64,000 nucleotides of DNA from an uncultured bacterium. Its GTDB lineage: Bacteria; Cyanobacteriota; Vampirovibrionia; Gastranaerophilales; Gastranaerophilaceae. Below, piece by piece: positions 34,396 through 42,137 of this stretch; position 1 is the first letter of the stretch; each line of letters starts with the position of its first letter. The DNA lies in the NCBI GenBank assembly GCA_947073645.1, contig CAMTMK010000007.1:1-64000 (forward strand), read 5' to 3'. The translations under genes and the position numbers were made by a program. The notes beneath the pieces were generated by a model, which was given only the letters and a program-made list of their open reading frames with translations, had not been told where the DNA came from and made no database searches.

Positions 34396-34854
34396 ATGGA
34401 TTATAAAAAACTTTGTTTTATTTTAATTGGTGTTTTGGTTTTATTACTCGCAGGTTATGGGATTTACAGCTACAAAGTAACCCAAACAAAAATCGCAGAA
34501 CAAAATATTTGTGCAGATGATGAATTAATTGCAAGATTAATTGTTCAAAATTCTAACCCGTTCAGTAAGTTTAAATTTATCAAAAAACGTAATAGTGACT
34601 GTGAGGTACTTCTGGTTACAAACAAACCGGAGGCACAAGAAAATAAAAATGAAGAATTTTGTCCTGTTCTTGATGCTTCAACAAATTCTGTAAGCATGCT
34701 TATATACACATATGTAAATGATATGTATGACAGAGAATCTGCTTCAAAAGAATTAAAGAAAATAGTTCCATTGATGACTCCATACGACTATTGTCCTCAA
34801 TATTTTAACAATATGATTACGCTTGTCAAAATAAAAAAACGTTTAGGCTTATAG
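34396..34854 (+). CDS. Membrane-anchored small protein of unknown function
   Basis: A 152-residue protein with an N-terminal hydrophobic helix (MDYKKLCFILIGVLVLLLAG) and a periplasmic part with six Cys or so, including SDCEVLLV and EEFCPVLD. No family recognised. The ATG at 34396 was chosen because the promoter puts the transcript start there. Confidence 0.7.
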   Translation: MDYKKLCFILIGVLVLLLAGYGIYSYKVTQTKIAEQNICADDELIARLIVQNSNPFSKFKFIKKRNSDCEVLLVTNKPEAQENKNEEFCPVLDASTNSVSMLIYTYVNDMYDRESASKELKKIVPLMTPYDYCPQYFNNMITLVKIKKRLGL

Positions 34855-34905
34855 TCTATTGCCAAAACAAGGGAACTGATGTACAATGCTTCTTGAGGTA
34901 AATTT

Positions 34906-35613
34906 ATGTCAAGAAGTTCCGAAGGTTTAAAAGAAAAAGAACTGTTTTTTGCAACGCTTGCACATGATTTAAAAAATCCTGTTCAGGCTCAGCTTTTGAG
35001 CTTAAAAATGCTGGCTAACGGCGATTTTGGAAAACTAAATTCCAAACAAAAAGATATGATTAATATCATTTTAGAATCTTCAAACTATATGCATATCATG
35101 CTTCAATCAATTCTCAACTCATACAAATTCGATAACGGAATTATATTTCTGGATAAAAAAGAATTTTCTGTAAATGAATTAATACAAAATTGTATAAATG
35201 AAGTAAAAAGTTTTGCAGAAAGCAAAAATATTAAAATAACACATAAATCCAGTGAAATAAAACTTTTTGCTGACGCTATACACTTACGCAGAGTAATTTC
35301 CAACTTATTAAACAACTCAATCATTTACTCATTTAAAGACAGTGATTTAATTATATCCGTTACAAGCACCAATACAGATATTATATTCTGCATTGAAAAT
35401 AATAGTCCGGAAATTCCGGAAGAAATTAAAGAGCATATTTTTGAAAAATATGTATCAGGCGCCCCAACAGGTATCGGGCTGGGCCTATATTTTTCTAAAC
35501 GGGTTGTTGAAGCTCACAACGGCAAAATATACCTCGAAGGCAATGGTACTTCCAATAAATTTTCATTTGAAATACCCATAAAAAATCTAGACCAAGCATC
35601 AATTGACTGGTAA
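34906..35613 (+). CDS. Cytoplasmic histidine kinase without sensor domain
   Basis: A 235-residue kinase. The H-box is FATLAHDLKNPVQAQL (His about residue 21), followed by a dimerisation helix. The ATP domain has the N-box RRVISNLLNNSIIYS, GIGLGLYFSK (G-box) and a FEKYVSG F-box. There is no sensor, transmembrane or PAS domain, so the signal must come from a partner protein or the kinase works on a cytoplasmic cue. GAGG precedes the ATG. No response regulator is adjacent; the nearest is at 49377. Confidence 0.88.
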   Translation: MSRSSEGLKEKELFFATLAHDLKNPVQAQLLSLKMLANGDFGKLNSKQKDMINIILESSNYMHIMLQSILNSYKFDNGIIFLDKKEFSVNELIQNCINEVKSFAESKNIKITHKSSEIKLFADAIHLRRVISNLLNNSIIYSFKDSDLIISVTSTNTDIIFCIENNSPEIPEEIKEHIFEKYVSGAPTGIGLGLYFSKRVVEAHNGKIYLEGNGTSNKFSFEIPIKNLDQASIDW

Positions 35614-35615
35614 AA

Positions 35616-35690
35616 TTAATCTATTATTTCAAACAAATCATTTAATGTGCAATCCAAAGCTCTGCACAAATTTTCCAATATTACATAAGT
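35616..35690 (-). pseudogene. C-terminal remnant of an XRE-family regulator
   Basis: Read on the minus strand, the last codons give VILENLCRALDCTLNDLFEI and then a stop, the closing helices of an HTH_3 protein (compare FAILRALDCKLENLIDL at 10496). The upstream part is missing: the sequence before it is the terminator of tRNA-Leu. This looks like a truncated gene or insertion scar next to a tRNA. Confidence 0.6.
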
Positions 35691-35696
35691 GTAGAT

Positions 35697-35728
35697 AAAA
35701 AGAGGTACTTATCTAGTACCTCTTTTTA
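35697..35728. terminator. Terminator of tRNA-Leu (symmetrical)
   Basis: AGAGGTACT, a 5-nt loop, AGTACCTCT with A-runs and T-runs on both sides, so it can stop transcription from either direction. Confidence 0.85.
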
Positions 35729-35729
35729 T

Positions 35730-35815
35730 TTGCCGAAGGCCGGACTCGAACCGGCACGTGGTTGCCCACACAAGATTTTGAGTCTAGCACGTCTACCAAT
35801 TTCATCACTTCGGCA
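35730..35815 (-). tRNA. tRNA-Leu (anticodon CAA)
   Basis: On the minus strand the acceptor TGCCGAA pairs with TTCGGCA, discriminator A follows, and no CCA is encoded. The anticodon loop CTCAAAA gives CAA; the arm CTAGA/TCTTG holds one T-T mismatch. A long variable arm (type II) is present and the T arm contains GGTTCGAGTCC. At 86 nt it is a normal tRNA-Leu. Confidence 0.93.
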
Positions 35816-35835
35816 TATTTAATTGTTACTACTTT

Positions 35836-35863
35836 ATAATAACAGAAACATTTTAAATTTCAA
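35836..35863 (-). promoter_or_regulatory. Promoter of tRNA-Leu
   Basis: On the minus strand TTGAAA (35863-35858), 16 nt, TATTAT (35841-35836), about 20 nt before the mature 5' end. Confidence 0.5.
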
Positions 35864-35965
35864 ATATTATTTTAAAATTTTTTTTATTAATCTTTTTTGC
35901 CACACTACGATTGATTAAATCCACATTATTGCATTTTAAAATTTTTTCATTAAGAGGATTTATAT

Positions 35966-36733
35966 ATGAGAATTTTATTTATCATGCTTTTATTTTTAAC
36001 ACTTCCTGTTCAAGCACAAGTCATGGAAGGCGGAGTTTCAAAAATCGGGGACGTAAGCAGAATTGTCGACACTGATACAAATATGCCTGTATCAGGTGCA
36101 AAAGTAAGCCTTCCAAAACAGAATTATACAACATATACTGACAATAATGGAATATTCAACCTTAAAGCTGATGTAAAAGACAGCTCTGTTTTATCTGTAG
36201 AAAAAAAGGGCTACAGACCATTTTCACTCACTATAAATGAAAAACTCGCAAGCCAGCCTCTAGTTTTGGGGATTGAAAAAAGTAACGTTCAAGATATCGT
36301 AATTTCCACAGAAATGTTTCACCTGGGGGATGATAATTTTTCAGAAGCTTCTGCAAATTCAGCAGAGTTTAAAGGCAAATCAATAGGACCGTTCTATTCA
36401 AAAACCTTTATGATGGCAGCAAATGCACTTTCCAAAAGCAATTATCTTGTAATAGGCTCTATAATAGGGGTTGATACGCTTATGGCACGTTCTATGAGGC
36501 AGAATTCAATAGTTAATTCTTTTGCAAGTCCGCCTGAAGTTTATTTTAACGGCAAAAAAATCGCAGAAATTCAGCTTAATGGCGACGGACAACGTATCAA
36601 ACTTCCCAACAATCTTTTACGTGCAGGTCAAATGAATGAAATTACAATTAAAACAGGGCACAATCTCAAACAAACTGCATATATTGATTACGATGACATT
36701 GAATTTATGAATTTGTCAGTACAGTCTGAATAA
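35966..36733 (+). CDS. Secreted protein with carboxypeptidase-regulatory-like domain
   Basis: A 255-residue protein with a signal peptide (MRILFIMLLFLTLPVQAQ). Residues about 30-95 form a CarboxypepD_reg-like beta-sandwich: RIVDTDTNMPVSGAKVSLP, TYTDNNGIFNLKA, LSVEKKGYRPFSL. The C-terminal part has a beta-jelly-roll flavour (PPEVYFNGKKIAEIQLNG, LRAGQMNEITIKTG, YIDYDDIEFMNLSV) like carbohydrate-binding or galactose-binding folds. It is probably a surface or periplasmic protein, function unknown. GAGG precedes the ATG. Confidence 0.75.
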   Translation: MRILFIMLLFLTLPVQAQVMEGGVSKIGDVSRIVDTDTNMPVSGAKVSLPKQNYTTYTDNNGIFNLKADVKDSSVLSVEKKGYRPFSLTINEKLASQPLVLGIEKSNVQDIVISTEMFHLGDDNFSEASANSAEFKGKSIGPFYSKTFMMAANALSKSNYLVIGSIIGVDTLMARSMRQNSIVNSFASPPEVYFNGKKIAEIQLNGDGQRIKLPNNLLRAGQMNEITIKTGHNLKQTAYIDYDDIEFMNLSVQSE

Positions 36734-36760
36734 TAAAAAACGACTTTGGGTAAAAGTCGT
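36733..36760 (-). terminator. Terminator of the coiled-coil protein gene
   Basis: On the minus strand ACGACTTT, 5-nt loop, AAAGTCGT, then six T. No T-run follows on the plus strand. Confidence 0.7.
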
Positions 36761-36833
36761 AGGGAAAAAAGGAAACAAAAATATATATTGAAGCGTAAGG
36801 CTTCGTAAAATCTTATTAAAATGTCTGCGTTCA

Positions 36834-37928
36834 TTAACCAAATGTTTTGAATGTAGATTCTGTGTTCTTTTCAATAACTTTTTGAACTGCATCCATTTCT
36901 GTTTGAATTGCTGCTTGTTCTGTATCTAACTGTTTCAAGCGTAATTCAAGGTTTTTATCTTCTGATTGAATAATTTCGATTTTAGAGTTAATTTCTTGAA
37001 TAGATTGATCGTATTGATATTTATCATATTCATACTGATTCATCGCATCGTCATATTTAGCCTGATCTGTAAGAGTATTTGTTGTTACAGCGTATGTAAC
37101 TTCATCAGCTTCACCCGGTTTTAAGGTTACACTGACTAAACGTCCTGTAGCATCTTGTTCAAATCTTGCTTGAATACCTTTTATTTCTTCAGTTTCCTGA
37201 GCTGAACCAACAGTATAATTTTTAATGTAATTTAAAGAAGTACCTGTTTCATTGTATTCTGCTTTATCAAGAACATCTCTTTTTACAAAAGTCGGTTTCC
37301 ATGTTTTAGCGGAAGTGTTGTACGTATATCTTACTTCCCAGCCTTTTTCAGGTGTTCCGTATTTTGTATTGAGCATAGTTACATATTCATCTTCTTCTTT
37401 TTCTAATTGATCTAATTGATCTTTTGACAAAGTGCTTAAATATTCGTCTCTATAAATTATATCATTGCCTTCTTTATCTTGACCGATAACTTCGCCTGCA
37501 TATCTGCCTTCAGCATCTCTTGGAATAGCTTCTCCAAGTTTTCTCAATTTTTTAGCACCAACATAATAAAGATTATCATCAACTGTTGCGCCTTCTGTTT
37601 TTGTATAAAGTGTAGGGGTAGCGTCAACTACGGCAAAATCATTTGTCCAGGTTGATGTATAACTGATTTCATATAAACCGTCCTGTTTTGCAATCATAGT
37701 TGAAATTGAATTGCTCAAAGCGCCATCTTTGAATGTATAAACTGTTTTAGTAAAATCTGCAACTGACGGAGGAACTGGTACTGACATACCAAGAAGCTGG
37801 TTGTAGTAGTTAGCAGATTGGTTAGACAAAGTCGTTCTTTGCTGGTTGATCTGCTGACCTTCATATTCGGTATTTGTTTTTCTTGCAGTCAAGCCCAAAA
37901 AGCGTGCCTGCGAAGCTGCCATACCCAT
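36834..37928 (-). CDS. Coiled-coil protein with MGMAASQARFLGLTARK N-terminus, unknown function
   Basis: A 364-residue protein. The N-terminal 45 residues are helical (MGMAASQARFLGLTARKT, then EYEGQQINQQRTTLSNQSAN), the middle is beta-rich and acidic, and the C-terminal 70 residues are coiled coil ending STFKTFG. I recall similar openings in uncharacterised proteins of gut Gastranaerophilales. The helical ends around a variable middle resemble flagellin- or hook-like self-assembling proteins, but no flagellar gene is nearby and this is only an analogy. AAGGA is 11 nt before the ATG, and the gene has its own terminator. Confidence 0.7.
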   Translation of the reverse strand: MGMAASQARFLGLTARKTNTEYEGQQINQQRTTLSNQSANYYNQLLGMSVPVPPSVADFTKTVYTFKDGALSNSISTMIAKQDGLYEISYTSTWTNDFAVVDATPTLYTKTEGATVDDNLYYVGAKKLRKLGEAIPRDAEGRYAGEVIGQDKEGNDIIYRDEYLSTLSKDQLDQLEKEEDEYVTMLNTKYGTPEKGWEVRYTYNTSAKTWKPTFVKRDVLDKAEYNETGTSLNYIKNYTVGSAQETEEIKGIQARFEQDATGRLVSVTLKPGEADEVTYAVTTNTLTDQAKYDDAMNQYEYDKYQYDQSIQEINSKIEIIQSEDKNLELRLKQLDTEQAAIQTEMDAVQKVIEKNTESTFKTFG

Positions 37929-38071
37929 GACCTGCGTTCCTTTCGTTTTTGTTTCCTTATGTTTTTTATTACGGCAACATTACAGGAAATCTTTAATTAT
38001 TGTACCAGAAAAGTTAACATTTCGTTACAAAAGTCATACGTATGGAGGAGGTAAAATCGTCAAAATCAATT

Positions 38072-39292
38072 CTATAGAGTAGCTTTCAGGCGATTAATAA
38101 CAAATTCCAAAGCCCCCTGCTGTTGTTCAAAAATTGTTTTACAATCATCACATGCTTTTGCGTAAAATTCTTTATCCGATAGAAGTTTGCGCATGTAATC
38201 CGTTAATTCTTGAGGAGTTTTAACCACTCTGCCAGCATCTGATTGAGTTAAAAGCCAATAAATATCTTTAAAGTTGTGAATTGACGGACCTGAAATCGCA
38301 GGTTTTTCATAAACAACAGCTTCCAACGGATTATGACCGCCAGTTTTGTTAAAACTTCCGCCGATAAAAGCAAAGTCGCAGATTTGATATATTTTGCTGA
38401 GTTCGCCCAATGTATTTAAAATCACTATGTCATTTTTATCAAATCTATCATTATTTGAGCGCAAGCCATAAGGCAAACCTGTTTTTTCGACAAGTGATTT
38501 AACCTCTGCTTCTCTTGTCAAATGACGTGGAGCAAGAAGCAATTTTATATCAGGAAAATCTTTTTTAAGTTTGCAAAAAGTATTAAGAACAATTTCGTCT
38601 TCCCCTTTATGAGTACTTCCTGCAATAATAATCCTGCCTTCACCCAAATCAAAATCTGCCTGCACCTTTTTAACATCAAATTTAAGATTTCTCATCACTT
38701 GAGTTTTATCTGACGGTGCACCTATCTTTATAAATTTTTCATTATCCTGTTCGCTTTGTGTAAAAATACCCGCATAATTTTTAAATAAACCTTTAAAGAA
38801 AGGTGTTAATAAGCGGTATGAGCGGTATGTACTGTCTGAAATTCTTCCGTTAATTACAAAAAGCGGAATATTTTTCTTTTTGCAATAATGAGCAAATGTC
38901 GGCCAGAGTTCTGTTTCTGCAATCAAGACAACATCAGGGTTAATTTTATTTAAAAATGATTTAACACAAAAAGTTATATCAAGCGGGAAATATGTAATAA
39001 AATCTGCAACCCCTTCAAATTTTTTCATTGCAATTTCCTGCCCTGTTTTTGTACCTGTCGTAACTACAAGTTTGCAATCAGGAAAAATCTCCTTCGTCTT
39101 CTTGATTAAATTTTCAAGCGCAATAACTTCACCAACAGAAACGCCATGATACATAATAACTTTTCCATCTAAATTCGGCGTATCAAATTTACCAAATTTC
39201 TCCAATGGCAAAGCCTTACCTTTAACAGCTCTAATCAATGCATACACAGGCAAAATTGCCAAAAATATTATGGTCGAAAAAATTCTATACAT
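38072..39292 (-). CDS. waaA: 3-deoxy-D-manno-octulosonic acid transferase WaaA (KdtA)
   Basis: A 406-residue GT30 enzyme that adds Kdo to lipid IVA. The N-terminal membrane anchor (MYRIFSTIIFLAILPVYALI), the acceptor-side motif YHGVSVGEVIALENLI with the catalytic Glu, TTGTKTGQEIA, FPLDITFCVKSFL, ETELWPTFAHYC and INGRISDSTYRSYR are all WaaA motifs. FIGGSFNKTGGHNPLEAV is the sugar-nucleotide site. It overlaps the phosphoesterase stop by one base (TAATG). It completes lipid A-Kdo synthesis with lpxI and lpxB. Confidence 0.95.
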   Translation of the reverse strand: MYRIFSTIIFLAILPVYALIRAVKGKALPLEKFGKFDTPNLDGKVIMYHGVSVGEVIALENLIKKTKEIFPDCKLVVTTGTKTGQEIAMKKFEGVADFITYFPLDITFCVKSFLNKINPDVVLIAETELWPTFAHYCKKKNIPLFVINGRISDSTYRSYRLLTPFFKGLFKNYAGIFTQSEQDNEKFIKIGAPSDKTQVMRNLKFDVKKVQADFDLGEGRIIIAGSTHKGEDEIVLNTFCKLKKDFPDIKLLLAPRHLTREAEVKSLVEKTGLPYGLRSNNDRFDKNDIVILNTLGELSKIYQICDFAFIGGSFNKTGGHNPLEAVVYEKPAISGPSIHNFKDIYWLLTQSDAGRVVKTPQELTDYMRKLLSDKEFYAKACDDCKTIFEQQQGALEFVINRLKATL

Positions 39293-40026
39293 TAAACATG
39301 CCTCCGTGTTGGTTTTAAAATCATTTGAGCAAGAGCTTCACAACCGTCAAAACCGCGTGCTTTCATAAATTCAGAAGCTGTTTCTCTGTCATAATCTACA
39401 AATCTGTGTTCCACAGAAAATCCGCCATTATTAAAATCTGCAACAACATAACAGCTTTGCGGATTTTCAGTCATCGGACGTCCGACACTACCGACATTTA
39501 CAAGGGTTTTTCTGCTATCGGTTTGATAACCGCAAGGAACATGCGTATGACCGCAAAAAATCAAATCAGCATCAACACCTTGCAAAATTTCTTCAATCTG
39601 CGCTAAAGGGACATCAGGCAGAATATCTTCATTGTTTCTGCGAGGCGAACCATGAACCAAAAGAACTTTAATATCTTCAATTTCCAGTTCTTTTTGAGCA
39701 GGAAGATTTTTCAAATATTCTTTTTTATCTTCTTCCAAAATATTCACATCATCCATAAGCGCGTTAGCCATAACCGGAAAAGCACTTTTCAACTTATCAA
39801 CCGTTTCTTGTGAGTAATCACCAATAAGCTTATCTGTATTACCCTGAATTACAGTCCAATTATCCTGACACCTTACAAAATCAATAACTTCTTTCGGCTG
39901 AGGACCTGCCATCGCAAGGTCGCCCAAACATAAAACTCTTTGACAACCCTGTTTTTTCATATCTTCCAAGACAGCTTCAAGTGCCTGCCAGTTTGCATGA
40001 ATATCAGAAACAATTGCAACTCTCAT
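39292..40026 (-). CDS. YfcE/MJ0936-type metallophosphoesterase
   Basis: A 244-residue calcineurin-like phosphoesterase. MRVAIVSDIHANWQALEAVL has the DxH metal pair, VLCLGDLAMAGP the GD, IQGNTDK the GN(H)-like segment and FCGHTHVPCGYQ the GHTH. VNVGSVGRP follows. Substrate is unknown; members act on phosphodiesters or protein phosphates. The ATG at 40026 follows AAGGAG at a good distance; an upstream in-frame start at 40119 would place hydrophobic residues over the divergent ispG start and is rejected. Confidence 0.92.
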   Translation of the reverse strand: MRVAIVSDIHANWQALEAVLEDMKKQGCQRVLCLGDLAMAGPQPKEVIDFVRCQDNWTVIQGNTDKLIGDYSQETVDKLKSAFPVMANALMDDVNILEEDKKEYLKNLPAQKELEIEDIKVLLVHGSPRRNNEDILPDVPLAQIEEILQGVDADLIFCGHTHVPCGYQTDSRKTLVNVGSVGRPMTENPQSCYVVADFNNGGFSVEHRFVDYDRETASEFMKARGFDGCEALAQMILKPTRRHV

Positions 40027-40055
40027 GATTTTCTCCTTTGTGTTATCATAATCAT

Positions 40056-41111
40056 ATGATAAAAAGAAGAAAATCAAAAGAACTTTTAATAGGAAATGTA
40101 AAAATCGGCAACGGAGCACAAATAAGTGTTCAATCTATGTGTAATACCGATACCAGAGATGTAAATGCTACATTAAACCAGATTAATGAACTTTCAGACA
40201 AAGGTTGTGAGCTTGTCAGACTTGCAGTTTTAAATCAGGATGCAGGAGAAGCGATTAAAGAAATCGTAAAAAAATCACCAGTCCCCTTAATTGCAGATAT
40301 TCATTTTGACTATAAACTTGCAATTCAATGCATCAACAACGGTATTAACGCACTTAGATTAAACCCCGGAAACATCGGAAAACGCGAGAATGTCGAAAAA
40401 GTCGTAACGCTTGCAAAGCAACAACAAATCCCTATCAGAATAGGCGTTAATGCAGGTTCTTTAGAAAAAGACCTTCAGGACAAAGACATCCCGTTGTCAG
40501 AAAAAATGGTTTTGAGTGCTTTAGGACACATCAAAATCCTTGAAGACTTAGATTTTGATTTAATCAAAGTTTCATTGAAATCTTCCGATGTTTTAACAAC
40601 AATCGAAGCATACCGCTCAATTGCGGACAAAATCCCGTATCCTTTACATCTCGGTGTAACTGAGGCAGGGACTTTACGAGGCGGTTTGATTAAATCTTCC
40701 GTAGGTTTAGGAACACTTCTTGCAGAAGGAATTGGCGATACAATAAGAGTTTCTTTGACAGAAAATCCGACAGAAGAAGTTACGGCTGGGTTTGATATCT
40801 TAAAAAGCTTGGGACTTCGTGAAGGCGGTGTAAATTTTATATCCTGCCCTACTTGCGGAAGAACTCAAATTGATTTAATCGGATTAGCAAAAAAAGTTGA
40901 AGAAAAATTTAAAAACCTTGATAAACCAATTACAATTGCAACAATGGGATGTGCCGTTAACGGCCCAGGTGAAGCGCGTCATGCTGATTTCGGCATCGCA
41001 GGCGGTGTCGGAGAAGGTATTGTATTCAAAAAAGGCGAAATTATTGCAAAAGTTCCCGAAGACCAACTTCTTGAAAAATTAGAAGAAATTATAATAAAAT
41101 CATACGAATAA
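40056..41111 (+). CDS. ispG: 4-hydroxy-3-methylbut-2-enyl diphosphate synthase IspG
   Basis: A 351-residue iron-sulfur enzyme of the non-mevalonate (MEP) isoprenoid route. RRKSKELLIGNVKIGNGAQI and VQSMCNTDTRD start it; PLIADIHFDYKLAI and NALRLNPGNIG form the TIM-barrel. The [4Fe-4S] cysteines are in CPTCGRTQIDL and GCAVNGPGEA. An in-frame ATG at 40038 also exists; the ATG at 40056 is preferred because TATCAT lies exactly 6 nt before it and no ribosome site is seen, although the -35 is poor. Its control region overlaps the ribosome site of the divergent phosphoesterase gene. Confidence 0.95.
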   Translation: MIKRRKSKELLIGNVKIGNGAQISVQSMCNTDTRDVNATLNQINELSDKGCELVRLAVLNQDAGEAIKEIVKKSPVPLIADIHFDYKLAIQCINNGINALRLNPGNIGKRENVEKVVTLAKQQQIPIRIGVNAGSLEKDLQDKDIPLSEKMVLSALGHIKILEDLDFDLIKVSLKSSDVLTTIEAYRSIADKIPYPLHLGVTEAGTLRGGLIKSSVGLGTLLAEGIGDTIRVSLTENPTEEVTAGFDILKSLGLREGGVNFISCPTCGRTQIDLIGLAKKVEEKFKNLDKPITIATMGCAVNGPGEARHADFGIAGGVGEGIVFKKGEIIAKVPEDQLLEKLEEIIIKSYE

Positions 41112-41148
41112 CATATGGCAGAAATTTTGTAAAGAATTTATAATATTT

Positions 41149-41176
41149 TTGTAACTGCTAAAAAATGTATTATAAT
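41149..41176 (+). promoter_or_regulatory. Promoter of the secreted-protein/GHL10/comEC operon
   Basis: TTGTAA (41149-41154), 16 nt, TATAAT (41171-41176). The predicted start is near 41183, just before the GAGGTGG ribosome site. Confidence 0.6.
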
Positions 41177-41191
41177 TACACTGAGGTGGAA

Positions 41192-41512
41192 ATGAAAAAA
41201 AGATTTTTAATTACAAGTTTACTAATATTATTTGCATTACCGTCATTTGCAGAATTAACTGTAGAAGATGCTGTAAGTCGTGAATATCTGAAAAATAACG
41301 GTTATTCTACCGCAACAATTAATGCTGCTCAAAAACTTACGGCTCAAGCTAACGGAGAACCTTTAACCGAACCTTTAGAACATAAATATTATGGAAAAGG
41401 TTTTTTCAAAGCTGTAAGACGTGTATTTATGTATATTGACCCTTCATTGGATGACCACTCATTCATGAATGACCATGAAATACATACATCACCGAGATTT
41501 GATGATTTATAG
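41192..41512 (+). CDS. Small secreted protein of unknown function
   Basis: A 106-residue protein with a signal peptide (MKKRFLITSLLILFALPSFAE). The mature part is short and helical, with VEDAVSREYLKNNGYS at its start and FMNDHEIHTSPRFDDL at its end. No family is recognised. The ATG at 41192 (GAGGTGG upstream) is used instead of the upstream in-frame ATG at 41165. It overlaps the next gene by 11 nt. Confidence 0.75.
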   Translation: MKKRFLITSLLILFALPSFAELTVEDAVSREYLKNNGYSTATINAAQKLTAQANGEPLTEPLEHKYYGKGFFKAVRRVFMYIDPSLDDHSFMNDHEIHTSPRFDDL

Positions 41513-42134
41513 AAATTTACTGGTATTCACAGCATTATTTTTTACAATAAACACCTCATTTGCAATTCAATCAGGAAAGATTGAATATAATTCGGTGCTG
41601 TTTGATTACAAAAAACTAAACTTCACTCAAATTCAAAAAGAAGCAGATAATTATTTTGCCCGATATAAAAAAAGCACAACACCCGAAAGTAAAGAAAATT
41701 TTTTAAACTACGCTTCCGGCAAATACTATATTCTTACCAAAGTTGATAACACAAGAATTGAACCTTATGTTCAACTGGGAAGAATTTATGATGAAAAAAA
41801 TAAACCAAGACTTGCTAAAGAAAATTTCTGTAAGGCTATTAATATAAATTATAAAGACCCTTCAGCTAACTTTTACTATGGAGAATTTTTCTTTAGACGC
41901 AATGAGTATAAAAAAGCATTATACCATTATAACATTGCTTATAACAACGGTTTCAAAAATAAATATACATTAAATTTAAGACTTGCAACAATTTATGAAA
42001 AATTTGCCGATTTAAGTAACGCAAAAAAGTTTTATGATGTATCATATTCTATGAAGCCATCAACAGAACTTCAAAAAAAAATTCGTTCTATTGATGACGA
42101 AGAATACCGAAAATCCGGATATTACAGGGAGTAA
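41502..42134 (+). CDS. Secreted TPR-repeat protein
   Basis: A 210-residue protein with a signal peptide (MIYRNLLVFTALFFTINTSFA). Tetratricopeptide repeats follow: VQLGRIYDEKNKPRLAKENF, FYYGEFFFRRNEYKKALYHY, LNLRLATIYEKFADLSNAKK. A periplasmic scaffold role is likely, partner unknown. The start at 41502 gives a clean signal peptide; an earlier in-frame ATG (41469) would spoil it. It lies 3 nt before the GHL10 gene. Confidence 0.75.
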   Translation: MIYRNLLVFTALFFTINTSFAIQSGKIEYNSVLFDYKKLNFTQIQKEADNYFARYKKSTTPESKENFLNYASGKYYILTKVDNTRIEPYVQLGRIYDEKNKPRLAKENFCKAININYKDPSANFYYGEFFFRRNEYKKALYHYNIAYNNGFKNKYTLNLRLATIYEKFADLSNAKKFYDVSYSMKPSTELQKKIRSIDDEEYRKSGYYRE

Positions 42135-42137
42135 GAG

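Noticed and set aside
36834-37928. Calling the coiled-coil protein a flagellin or hook protein
   Set aside because: Only the helical ends are reminiscent; no flagellar genes are present and the sequence lacks flagellin motifs.
40027-40119. Longer start of the phosphoesterase at 40119
   Set aside because: The extension is hydrophobic, covers the divergent ispG start and is not in the family; AAGGAG supports 40026.
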